The notes beneath the pieces are model-generated. The model saw nothing but the letters and a program-made list of their open reading frames with translations, did not search any database and was not told where the DNA came from. A DNA stretch of 64,000 nt from Symsagittifera roscoffensis (lineage: Eukaryota > Xenacoelomorpha > Acoela > Convolutidae): assembly GCF_963678635.1 (NCBI RefSeq), contig NC_087062.1:51616028-51680027 (forward strand). The letters are read 5' to 3'. Shown here in pieces: positions 9,365 to 18,556 of this stretch. Position numbers and translations under genes: made by a program. How positions within the stretch are numbered: position 1 is the stretch's first letter; the number at the start of each line of letters is the position of its first letter.

Positions 9365-11169
9365 GCCGAAAACTTGGATCCCTACACCGATCAAATTCCC
9401 ACCCAGCCAACCTTACCACTCCAATCCCAATAATACCACTTTTTGCTTTTCCGCCACCCGATTTCCCATCCAGTAATGTAACATCCGGCATGAATTCCGA
9501 TACTAATTCACACATCTCAGTTTTATACTCCATCTCACAACTCAATAACCCGAATATTGAAACCCCCGATGAATTTGCCGACTCTGAACCATCTCCATCA
9601 AATAATTTTCACACCAATTCCTTAAATTTTTCCCAACCCCCTTTTCAACCCATACTACCAAATAACCCTGACCCAACCAATTCTACACCCTCTTATGCTT
9701 CCCAAGTCACTCCAACCTACTCCTCACTTCACTCAGACCAATCATCTCATTCTCCAGACACCCCCCGAATCTCCCCAGAACTAGATAATTTCATTACCCT
9801 ACAACAACAACCCTATCACCTTGACACCCCAACCATAAACCAAATCTCATCCACAATAGATTCATCCAACCCTCCTACCCCTACACCCTCTTCAATTTAT
9901 ACTGAATCATTAGCACCATCATCCACAACTACTGAATCTTCACTCAGCACTAATAGAGCTTACCGCACTTTTAAAAGGAAGTTCCCCAACCATCCTTTCC
10001 CAGCGAAACCAGGAACAGCCCATGAATATATCAACCATCCACGACACACTAACACAAAAGAATTTTTAGCTATCACCTTACCCTCATTTCCACAATACAC
10101 CTTAAACACCCCTCATGACACTAACGAGACACGTAACTTTGTAGACGAATACGTTTTAATGCCTACCCTTCCTTGGACCTCATATTATCATTTTACAAAT
10201 CCCCTTTGCTTACCTTTATCTAACACTCATATCGATATAGAACGAAATAAGGACATGCTATATCGACTCACTACAACACTAACACCTAGACAATTTACTT
10301 ACATTGGATATAAAAAATCACTAAAAACACACACTGCACCCCGAGCTAATGAATATACACTAGAATATTACGATCATAACATCATCAGAACTAACCAAGA
10401 TCAATTCTTAGACGACGATCGCTTCGCTAACCCACAAATCACCGAGAAATTTTTCATTAAAACACCATATGTATTTACACTAAATATCTTCGATCGCAAG
10501 TTTGACCACATTATTTCAGAAGCACTAACAGACACGCAAGCCTACGAAAGTTTTAAAGAACGCTTCCAAATATTTTCACTAACCTTTCATTTCCTTGCAC
10601 CACATGAAAGAGATTTGCACTGCTCACACGATATTATGTTGCGCACTAAACAAACACACACATATACTTATTATCGTTTCATCCAAAATCACTTTGACCT
10701 ACACACTCCCTCCAGACAACCACACCATCGTTTTCAATTCATCAATTCCAAATACACCTCACCATTCTTTCTTAACTTCACATATTGCATTAAAGATACT
10801 AACCTTCATGGTATTCTTCGAAATTATGATCCCATAACCCAAATGTATATCTTTTGTCCCATCACCAAGACCTTCAACGCAGAAGAATCCCGACCCTTCC
10901 TCATCCCACACGAGTTTGTACAACCTATAGAAATCCCCATTTTAGAATTCATCCATAACACTAAATTCAACCACAAATTATATAATCTAATCCAAAACAC
11001 ACCTTATGAATTTGCAGTTGGCACTGAAGAACTAACCACCATTAAGGCACTTCAATTGCTTTGGCCACTGCTTCAAACTAAAAATATCATCCGCATCTTA
11101 GCCAAATTACTAATAACTTCAGATCTCATCCACGACATCTTCCCCCACGGTTTCTTCCCCGACGACTAA
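9361..11169 (+). CDS. Accessory ORF downstream of env (602 aa), unknown family
   Basis: Intact ORF from ATG 9361, which overlaps the env stop as ATGA, to TAA 11167-11169. Residues 1 to about 205 are Ser/Pro/Thr/Asn-rich and probably disordered. From about 205 (NRAYRTFKRKFPNHPF) to the end the sequence looks folded: rich in aromatic and aliphatic residues, with few Cys and no clear signal peptide or membrane segment. The last 53 residues (from EFAVGTEEL to HGFFPDD) are the most conserved. Homologues sit in the same place in element B (57805-59521) and in the partial copy from 63034. Codon comparison of the last 53 codons with B gives 24 silent and 5 replacement differences, which is evidence of protein-level selection. 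No known retroelement accessory protein is recognised. It could be a regulatory or virion protein, but this is not established. Confidence 0.8.
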   Translation: MSRKLGSLHRSNSHPANLTTPIPIIPLFAFPPPDFPSSNVTSGMNSDTNSHISVLYSISQLNNPNIETPDEFADSEPSPSNNFHTNSLNFSQPPFQPILPNNPDPTNSTPSYASQVTPTYSSLHSDQSSHSPDTPRISPELDNFITLQQQPYHLDTPTINQISSTIDSSNPPTPTPSSIYTESLAPSSTTTESSLSTNRAYRTFKRKFPNHPFPAKPGTAHEYINHPRHTNTKEFLAITLPSFPQYTLNTPHDTNETRNFVDEYVLMPTLPWTSYYHFTNPLCLPLSNTHIDIERNKDMLYRLTTTLTPRQFTYIGYKKSLKTHTAPRANEYTLEYYDHNIIRTNQDQFLDDDRFANPQITEKFFIKTPYVFTLNIFDRKFDHIISEALTDTQAYESFKERFQIFSLTFHFLAPHERDLHCSHDIMLRTKQTHTYTYYRFIQNHFDLHTPSRQPHHRFQFINSKYTSPFFLNFTYCIKDTNLHGILRNYDPITQMYIFCPITKTFNAEESRPFLIPHEFVQPIEIPILEFIHNTKFNHKLYNLIQNTPYEFAVGTEELTTIKALQLLWPLLQTKNIIRILAKLLITSDLIHDIFPHGFFPDD

Positions 11170-11377
11170 CAGGTAAGTATGAATTATACATATTACTAAC
11201 TAATTTAAATATTAGAAACTCACCATTCTTTATCCATGTTTTCTCTAGAATTTTAGCCTTCATCCTAGATCATCTGAAAAATTCACAACAGAAAAATAAA
11301 AAATAGCAAACTTCTTCAAAACTGTTTAAAACCCTATTAAATTTTTGCACCAACAATTAAATAAATATAATACCAAT

Positions 11378-11517
11378 GCAGTAAATTAATTTATAAATTT
11401 TTCCCCCACAAGCAGTAAATCTAATAATGATGAAAATTTGTAACTTAATTTTCCCCAACAACTAGCAGTAAAGATAAAATTCTATGTAGTAAATTAATAA
11501 GAAGCAAATGCAGTACT
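11378..11517 (+). promoter_or_regulatory. Cluster of G(C/T)AGTAAA motifs in the 3' UTR
   Basis: Five occurrences in 140 bases: 11378, 11412, 11465, 11486 (GTAGTAAA) and 11510 (GCAGTACTAACC). Element B has six at 59705, 59725, 59759, 59808, 59830 and 59854. Motif and number persist while spacing and flanks differ, which points to a short protein- or RNA-binding site rather than a simple repeat. Confidence 0.5.
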
Positions 11518-12009
11518 AACCTTTTGCTATTTTCATTCACTCGCACAAGAATTCTATCCAAACTCGCACAGCTCGCCCACGAAGAATTGTTTAAAATAAT
11601 GAATTTCAGTTTCAAGCTTTCACACTCGATAACTCTAACACAAGATAACACGTTTCAAACTTTCCTTTAACCCGGTTGGAAAGGAATCATATACTAAACA
11701 AAACTAACCAATGCAGCTTACTAAACACCACAACACATAGCATAACAGCATGACTAAGAAAAGGAAACCAACGGTACCCAAACCGGATTAACCCAGTTTA
11801 AAACTGGATAATTTATTCTTTTGAAGACTATTATAAAGTCTAAGAAAGAAATAATAAAACACAAAAAAGTCGAAAGACAAACCCATACCACAAACAATTT
11901 GATTTTTGAAAAAAGGACACAACCAACAAAACATAAGAAAAACCACAACAAACCCAACATAAAACGTTGTCACATAACAGGACCTCTCACAAAAACCGCA
12001 TGCAATCAT

Positions 12010-12103
12010 ACTCCCACTCCTGGCCTAACCCACCAGGAAGGACGTCCTGAGCATGCTCTATAGCCGGCCTAACCCACCGCGCTACATCCACGCTTTGTGA
12101 CCA
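12010..12103 (+). promoter_or_regulatory. Conserved GC-richer structured block in the 3' UTR
   Basis: Contains CCTGG-CCTAACCCA-CCAGG (hairpin-capable) and the palindromes GGACGTCC and GCATGC. The stretch 12047-12103 differs from 60391-60447 of element B at only 2 of 57 positions. Read on the - strand, part of it (TAGCGCGGTGGG) resembles a tRNA A-box, but no B-box follows. A role in RNA export, stability or packaging is possible but unproven. Confidence 0.5.
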
Positions 12104-12370
12104 TACTCCTATTTTTAATAAGAGATACTCAAGGGTGAGTAACTCTTCAAAATAACTGAACTAAAACAAAAAGCTTTTGTGAAAACAACTAACTAAAATC
12201 ATAATTAAAAAATATTAAACTAATAAAAGTTTTATAAAATGTAAATTACATTATGCAATACATAGATCAGAATACAACACCAAGGACGAACATCCAAAGA
12301 CAAAACGACCCTACTACACTCGAGAAAGAATGGCCAACTACAATCAATATGCCGCCCACAATCACAACTC

Positions 12371-12465
12371 AAAGGATTTAGAGTACGACTTGACTTCGCA
12401 GAAAAGGACTTCATTGAACTAGACCAATGACCACCTCGATGTTCAAGTATACGTACAGATCCGAG
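12371..12465 (+). promoter_or_regulatory. 95-base nearly invariant block in the 3' UTR
   Basis: Identical to 60717-60811 of element B except for 3 substitutions, with no indels, whereas neighbouring UTR sequence carries many substitutions and indels. Flanking indels break every long reading frame across it on both strands, so conservation is unlikely to reflect coding. Confidence 0.55.
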
Positions 12466-12760
12466 TAACCAGGCATCCCCTCCACGCACAATCTCCACGC
12501 CATTCCCAGACAAGGTCAAACACAAAGAAGTTCTCACCAATGAAACAGAAAAACCTGACATAGCCAACCATTCTGAAATCAGATTTGAGTTTGTTGCGAA
12601 AACCCAGTCGTTGTCTTGAGAAGACACAACGATTGAATCTGGGACTTCTCTAATAAGAAAACCCAGAAGAAATAAGATGTTCGCCAAATACCAACGTCCA
12701 TCATCCATCTTTTGAATTGCAGAAAGACTATTCTAAAAAACTCTGTAAAACCCGGATGGG

Positions 12761-13170
12761 TGGAACCTGATCTAAACTACATTTTATGATTGGATAAATT
12801 AGATATTTTACCAATGTAAAGTATTTAATATTAACCAATCATGATCCATCTAACTAACAATCCACTTATTTGTAAGTGCTGAAATTACTTGTAATTTCAG
12901 CACCAGAGAGATTTGAATTTAACTTAGAAATTAGTTGAACTCTCCCGAGTACTTCAGCAGCCGCAATAAACCAGTATACCCTAGATCTATTGAGCCTAGC
13001 AGAGACTAGTTAAACAACCTGAGACTAGACAGTATAAGAGTAAGATTAGGATCGGTATTAGACTAAGAAGTTGCACGAACCTATCCGGCCGAAAATAAGA
13101 TAGCGTGACGAGCAGACGGTGTACCCTATCCGAAATTACTCTATGAGTTATACCCATCGGTCCTAACTCA
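12761..13170 (+). repeat. 3' LTR of element A (410 bp)
   Basis: Starts TGGAACC and ends TAACTCA, matching the 5' LTR of element B (38391-38801) along its full length. Begins with an AT-rich segment that in B includes CTCTATAAAAT, a TATA-like promoter candidate. Contains a 13-bp hairpin and a conserved segment around GATAGCGTGACGAGCAGACG. The flank after 13170 is unrelated host sequence. Confidence 0.85.
12876..12903 (+). promoter_or_regulatory. LTR stem-loop, 13-bp perfect stem
   Basis: GTGCTGAAATTAC, a TT loop, then GTAATTTCAGCAC: a perfect inverted repeat. The same hairpin stands at 38508-38535 and 61236-61263, each with one mismatch. It lies in the middle of the LTR, where an R region or transcription start could be. 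Confidence 0.6.
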
Positions 13171-15594
13171 CGATTGCGTAAGGTGATTGCTATTTTTTCC
13201 TCGTTTTATTCCTTTTTGACTTGCTTTTCAAGCTAGGGAAAAAACGAAATTGGAATTTGGATCTCCATTGGATTCCCTGCGATAATTCTCTAAACTTAAT
13301 GGGAAAAACGAGGGCTGAAACAAAGAGTGCTGAATCAGTTTTGTTGATTAGTTTGATTCAATATTCGCGAGAAAAAAAATAAAACTCAATCTTCAGTTTA
13401 ATTTGAAACGATAGGTCCATATCATTTATACAAAAAGCTTGAAGAAATGCAAATTTGAGTGATATCATTTTAAACCAAATTTGTTAGGTAAGAACAAAAT
13501 CAAGACTGTTGTCAATGGTGTTATGATTTTTTTCCACTTTTGCCCCAAATATCATTTCAAAGGTCTTTTGTTACAACGGTTTAACTTTCTACTCTTCTCC
13601 TTACTACTGCCATTAGGTGTATCTGTACCAGCAACTGGTAGCTAATTTGTATCGGATTTGATAAAACTGCCAGAGGTGTCGTTTCGAGTCCCAATTACAC
13701 CAGTTGAGGTTTTAAAGTTTTTTCGATCGAGGCGATTTCCTTTTCTTAAAATTGATTTGAATGCAGTTCAAGTGATTGGAAATGTACCATTGCCAGACTG
13801 TTTAGCGTCACTTTGGGTGTTGAGCGAAACAATCATTTAGAGAACTTTTCAGTTACTTATCTATGGTGATTGTTTTTTTAATTTATTAAATAAAAGTTTC
13901 CGTTTTTAGTCATCCGTTCTAATTTGATTTGCACAATTGAGAACAAGAGTGATTTATGAGCAAAGCGCCACGGTTCTAATGCAGGTAAGACGTCAAATGA
14001 GAGGTCCGAGAATAAAAAATATTAATAAGAGATAGTCATTTACCTGGTGTAAACAGCAAAAGTCAAAATTCCTGGTGACGTCTCGCGCCCGCTCTGACTA
14101 GTTGATGGCGTTTCCCGCAATTTACTTTTAGGAGCGTGCTAGTTTTAAGGAGCAACCACCACTTTTTATCATTTTGTACACGGCGTATTTCAATCGCTTT
14201 TTTCCTGGGATGCCTTTTTATTGTGATTGTTTGCGCAAGCTGGGGAAAAAACAAACTGAAAATTCAGTTTTCATTTATTTTCAAAGAAGAAATCCCACTT
14301 CTTACCGTTTAAAGAGAACTTTAAAAAAACTTATATCATCTTTTTTAACTAATTTTACAGCCCAGCATATAAACTTTAGTCCCTTACGCTGGATGACCAG
14401 GTTCAAATTCCAATCAGAGACAGAAAATTTTTTCACATTCTTTTTTTGTTTTTTTTTGCTCAATTTTTGTGAAGCAAAAAAAATTATTGAATTTTTAAAT
14501 CCATATAGTCCAAAAATGCCCAGTTCGAGTGTATCTGTCGCGCAAGCTGAGTGGTTAAGTTCGATTCTCCATCCGAGAAAAAAAATCTTTTTACGCATGT
14601 TCAGTTTGATTTGAAGTTAATGTCTCTTAAACTAAGAAAGATAAAAACGTGCGGTTTTCAATTGTATCATTTAGTTGATTAGTCAAATTAAAAATGAGAA
14701 TCCTCAGTATGAGTTTTTGAGTTTCATTTTTTCCTACTTTTTTATAATAATCATCTCGAAAAAACTCATATCAACTGCTTCTTCTTCTAATGTTTTCTCG
14801 CTATTATCAGCCTTTGTTCTATGAGAAACTAGAGTTGAACAGCCCGCGCAAACGTTTTTAATCACCACTCGATCGTCACTTCTTATTATCATTTCGGATT
14901 CAGGATCTGCTTTTCATATCATTTAAACAAATTTGGCACTTAAGGTAACACGAAGTATTGATGCGAAGAAATTTAGGGTTCGATTCCAGGTAAAAACGGG
15001 GAATGAAAAGAAAAATGATTTTATTTTCGAAAACTTTTGATTGTTTTAAGTTAAAATATCTGATAGCTCAGCGCATAGGTTTTGGTCCCACACGCCGGAT
15101 GCACCGATTGAACTTTTGATTAAGTTTGCTCAAAGACATTCTCAACTAGCGTAACTCGTGAATATTCTCAATTTCTTGAAAATTAGCTGGTCAATTATTT
15201 AGTCGGGCACTCTCGAGCTGAGCGGACAGGTTCAGATCTCCATCAGAGAAAACTTTTCCCATAACTTCTAAATTAAAACGTTAACGATATACAGTTTTCA
15301 CTGGAAATATTTTATCGGCTTAGTTGTCAGGAATGATTTGTATTTTTCCTTTTCTTATTTTCCTTTTCTCTTCACTGCCATTAAGTGTGTCTAAACCAGC
15401 AACTGCTTCAGAAATTCTACGGCAATTGACCAAAACAGCAGAGGAGTCAGTTTGGGTCCCAGATATGTCTGATCAGTTTTTGTCTTGTTTTAACTTCAGT
15501 CGATTTGAATTTCATTAAATAATTTTGTTTGGACTTCATTCAAATGATTCAAAAACGTATAAACATATTAACAAATTTCGCGTCGTCGCAGTGG
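13171..15594. repeat. Host repeat-rich DNA with degenerate tRNA-like modules; no gene seen
   Basis: Several loosely similar units recur. Some carry Pol III B-box-like sequences: GTTCGATTC at 14559 and 14978 match the consensus, and related forms lie near 14401 and 15230. Others share the phrase ACTGCCATTA(A/G)GTGT (about 13607 and 15376) leading to a GTC(C)-ending module. CAGTTTRATTTGAA follows several modules. This looks like an old SINE family or nested fragments of one. No ORF here has support. Confidence 0.4.
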
Positions 15595-16304
15595 CTTTAT
15601 ATTAAAATCATAAGGTTTATTTTTCGAAGAAGAAATGTGTGTAGAAATTATTGAAATTTTTGGTTGAAATTTTTGCAAAAAAATAGAGGTTACAATTTTA
15701 TGGATTTTACCGGATTGTGTTTTTTTTTTCGAAATCAATCGATTATAGTGACAAGACAACCGATTCCATAGTCTAGCTTTGCAGCATTTATTCATTATAA
15801 AAACAGCATTTTGGACAATATTTTAGACAACAATTTATCATTATAGATTTTGTTCCTTGAAATTCAAAGACATCCAATGTTAGAGTCAACTAATAACACA
15901 AAAAGCACCAACATACGACCATCTGACATTGCAATAGTTTGATTTGACTCCATGAATTCAATCTGAAGAGGACTCCAGTCCCCTTCAGGTTGAATTGTAG
16001 AATAAAAAAGGATGTAGAATAAAAAAAACGAAAGGATTTCAGGATCAAAAATGTTTAGTGAAAAACCAAACTAAAAAACTGATTGAACAAAAGTGTTTTC
16101 CCAGTCAGTTTCAGCTCGCTCTCTTGTCCACGTAATGATTGATTGTACACTAAAATATTGATCCTTGTAGGAAATACGAAGGCAATAACACTGCTAACAG
16201 TTAGCAAGATCACTAAACTTTTAGCCATCAATACTTGTCCAAATTGATTATCTAAGAATCTGACGACAATGATCACACTGAAAGAAAACACCAAAACACC
16301 AGAG
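15595..16304. repeat. Duplicated 0.7-kb segment, copy 1
   Basis: Closely similar to 16905-17621, offset about 1310 bp. On the - strand it carries a version of the candidate exon described at 17383-17607. After the same acceptor-like TTCTTTCAG this copy has two fewer bases, so its reading frame hits a stop soon after, suggesting a decayed duplicate. It also contains the hairpin at 15957-15994. Confidence 0.75.
15957..15994. other. 18-bp hairpin shared by both duplicated segments
   Basis: TTCAATCTGAAGAGGACT, CC, AGTCCCCTTCAGGTTGAA: arms pair with one mismatch and one G-U type position. The identical hairpin is at 17283-17320. Relative to the candidate - strand exon it lies about 60 bases past the stop codon. 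A microRNA-like precursor or 3' UTR hairpin is possible; both are inference. Confidence 0.4.
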
Positions 16305-16904
16305 TAATCAGTTCGAGTCTCAGCCATGTACGTCAGTTTTTTTTTTAAATCTTTGATTGATTTGAATTTCATTCGAATGATTGAAGTTGTAACATTAGGT
16401 TGTTTTGCGTCCCCAACGTTTCACTTACAATTCAAATGTCATTTGTTAACAATCTTCCATATTTTTTTTTCATTTTTTCAAACCCTTGTAATGTGAGTGG
16501 CACTTTTGTTAAAACTACTTCTTGCTGAACAGATCATTTGGGTTCAAATCATGGTATTTTTTGGTAAAGAGTTTTGACAACTGACAAAAATATTCACGTA
16601 TGAAGTGAAGCAAAGCGTGTAAATTGCAAAAAGCAAGAAACCCTGAACCTTCTCACGACCTGACCAATTTGCACATTCAGCCACTCGTTTTTTCATCCTT
16701 TCTCACGTTTACACCCCCGGCGTGCTATCATTCTCACACCCTAGTCTATTTTTACTGGAATGAAGCGGTAGTGGGAGTTCTGAGGGGGTGTGTAAATGCG
16801 GATATGGGTAGGAGGGGGGGGGGGGGGGGGTCGATGGTGAATGGTGAATAGTAATTGCACGAGGGAGGGGATGAACACGCCAGCAGAATGAAGGGATTGG
16901 CTTC
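16305..16904. other. Spacer between the duplicated segments, with a 17-base G run
   Basis: No gene seen. Contains consensus-like B-boxes GTTCGAGTC (16311) and GTTCAAATC (16542), and a G17 homopolymer at 16814-16830 that breaks simple ORFs and is a likely length-variable site. Confidence 0.5.
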
Positions 16905-17621
16905 TTTTATATTAAAATCATAAGGTTTATTTTTCGAAGAAGAAGTGTGTGTAGAAATCATTGAAATTTTTGGTTGAAATTTTTGCAAAAAAATAGAGGT
17001 TACAATTCATTTTTATCAATTATAATGGATTTTAACGGATTGTGTTTTTTTTTTTCGAAATCAATCGATTATAGTGACAAGACAACCGATTCCATAGCCT
17101 AGCTTTGCAGCATTTATTCATTATAAAGACCGCATTTTAGACAATATTTTAGACAACAATTTATCATTATAGATTTTGTTCCTTAAAATTCAAACACATC
17201 CAATGTTAGAGTCAATTAATAACACAAAAAGCACCAACATACGACCATCTGACATTGCAATAGTTTGATTTGACTCCATGAATTCAATCTGAAGAGGACT
17301 CCAGTCCCCTTCAGGTTGAATTGTAGAATAAAAAAGGATGTAGAATATAAAAAAAACGAAAGGATTTCAGGATCAAAAATGTTTAGTGAAAAACCAAACT
17401 AAAAAACTGATTGAACAAAAGTGTTTTCCCAGTCAGTTTCAGCTCGCTCTCTTGTCCACGTAATGATTGATTGTACACTAAACTATTTCTCATTGTAGGA
17501 ATTACGAAGGCAATAACACTACTAACTGTTAGCCAGATCACCAAACTTTGAGCTAGCAATACTTGACCAAATCGATTGACTTTTGTCACCTGACGACAAT
17601 GATCACACTGAAAGAACACCA
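16905..17621. repeat. Duplicated 0.7-kb segment, copy 2
   Basis: Second copy of 15595-16304. It retains the open - strand candidate exon (17383-17607) and the hairpin (17283-17320). Differences are scattered substitutions and small indels. Confidence 0.75.
17383..17607 (-). CDS. Candidate terminal exon of an unidentified membrane protein
   Basis: On the - strand a good acceptor (TGTTCTTTCAG) precedes an open frame of 74 codons. It starts CDHCRQVTK, continues with a 17-20 residue hydrophobic segment (LVIWLTVSSVIAFVI), then a polar tail (NQSLRGQESELKLTGK) and stops at 17383-17385. The related copy at 16055-16302 keeps the hydrophobic segment and tail but has a frame break near the acceptor. 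Similarity at the protein level in two copies is some support for coding, but the duplication may be too recent for that to be strong. I do not recognise a family and see no upstream exon in the window. It could be a chance ORF in a repeat. Confidence 0.25.
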   Translation of the reverse strand, partial: CDHCRQVTKVNRFGQVLLAQSLVIWLTVSSVIAFVIPTMRNSLVYNQSLRGQESELKLTGKTLLFNQFFSLVFH

Positions 17622-17896
17622 ATCATGCATAGAAACAAATTTGCAGCTTCATCGCCTGGGTAATACTGCTCAGCAAATTTTTTTTTGGTATGAATATCAA
17701 AAACTTAAAGGCATTTGATCAGAGTTTTACCGCTTGTAACTGAAATCACTGGTTTTTGAAGAGAGTTCACATTAATCAATCAAAGTGTCTGCTGATTATT
17801 AAAACTACATTATGTTTGCTCCCTCAACATGTGTAGGATAAATAATTTATGATTCGATCTTCTGCTCTAGAAAAGTTCAATAAATCTTTTAAATCT

Positions 17897-18233
17897 GTCG
17901 CTTAAGCCCAATGGTAAGGCGTTCACTTTGAAATCGTCAGATCGTGTATTCAATCCCATGCCATGGCAATGATAGTGTGTGAGGACAAGCTCTCACTTGA
18001 CCTTCAGCTTCAGGTCTACCACAACCTGCCCAAATTTGGCTGCAGTAGTGGTACCACGTAAAAACTCTAGACGGAAGAAAACGGCCTTGAGTCGCAAAAA
18101 ACAGCTTCGCTCAGCAAAATAACACTGTCTGGAATGTGGGGAGATAATACAAATGGACCATCCACGACAGGATTGTTAAGGGCTACTGATAGCTCCTCTG
18201 CGATTCGCAGGAACTACAATTATTAATTATTAA
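17897..18233 (+). mobile_element. tRNA-derived SINE, + copy
   Basis: The 5' head resembles a tRNA: A-box-like AAGCCCAATGG, a TTCACTT anticodon-arm region and B-box-like ATTCAATCC. It is followed by a ~270-bp body and an ATT-type microsatellite tail (ATTATTAATTATTAAG). The body matches the reverse complement of 18557-18906. Non-autonomous, mobilised by some LINE; no coding capacity. Confidence 0.75.
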
Positions 18234-18556
18234 GCCAAGTCCAGACAAAATCAAGTTGGTTAAGAACAAGCTTAAATTATTTTTATCTTATGGCATATGA
18301 AGTTAGACACGACAAATCTGACCTATATGCAGAGAAGTATTTGCTAATCCTTTGACAGTCGACCCGATGACCCAAGTTTGCACTGATTTAAATAAAGCAA
18401 GAATATGAATGGAATGAGTCTTAGGAGATCGAAATTGCAGATATTACGGAATGAATTTTAGGAAGTCATAGTTAGGCGTTGAAGTCGTATTAACAGACTC
18501 GGAGCTAAATCGAAAAGAAAATAAAATTTTGGTTTTTCTCGTTGGCAAAAAAATAA

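Larger units (their letters stand above)
11170..12760 (+). other. 3' untranslated region of element A
   Basis: No conserved ORF between the last gene and the LTR. Homologous to 59522-61119 in element B along its whole length, but with very uneven conservation: clustered short motifs, a GC-richer structured block and a 95-base nearly invariant block are annotated separately. Also present are a palindrome around TTTAACCCGGTTGG flanked by TTCC/GGAA (about 11660-11690) and CAGTTTAAAACTG near 11796. The sequence just before the LTR is CCCGGATGGG, a weak polypurine-tract candidate. Confidence 0.7.
1..13170 (+). mobile_element. Element A: large env-carrying Ty3-type LTR retroelement, 5' end outside window
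   Basis: Continuous retroelement sequence from the protease region to the end of a 3' LTR. The order seen is protease, RT, RNase H, integrase, small membrane ORF, start-less ORF, envelope, 602-aa ORF, 3' UTR, LTR. Every part has a diverged homologue in the same order in element B (38391-61378), which supplies the missing LTR, leader and gag. A is the better preserved copy: the RT-integrase ORF and the 602-aa ORF are open, and env has only two single-base frame breaks. The + strand is strongly A-rich and G-poor throughout. The Ty3-type assignment rests on the RT and integrase motifs and on integrase lying after RNase H. The exact lineage is not assignable by eye. Confidence 0.93.

Noticed and set aside
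12232-12708. 158-codon - strand frame in the 3' UTR of element A
   Set aside because: The homologous stretch of element B has a 2-base indel and several others that destroy the frame. The underlying conservation is better explained by a nucleic-acid element.
14174-14614. 146-codon + frame and the overlapping 98-codon - frame
   Set aside because: Both cross homopolymers and tRNA-like repeat modules, with no recognisable motif and no second copy.
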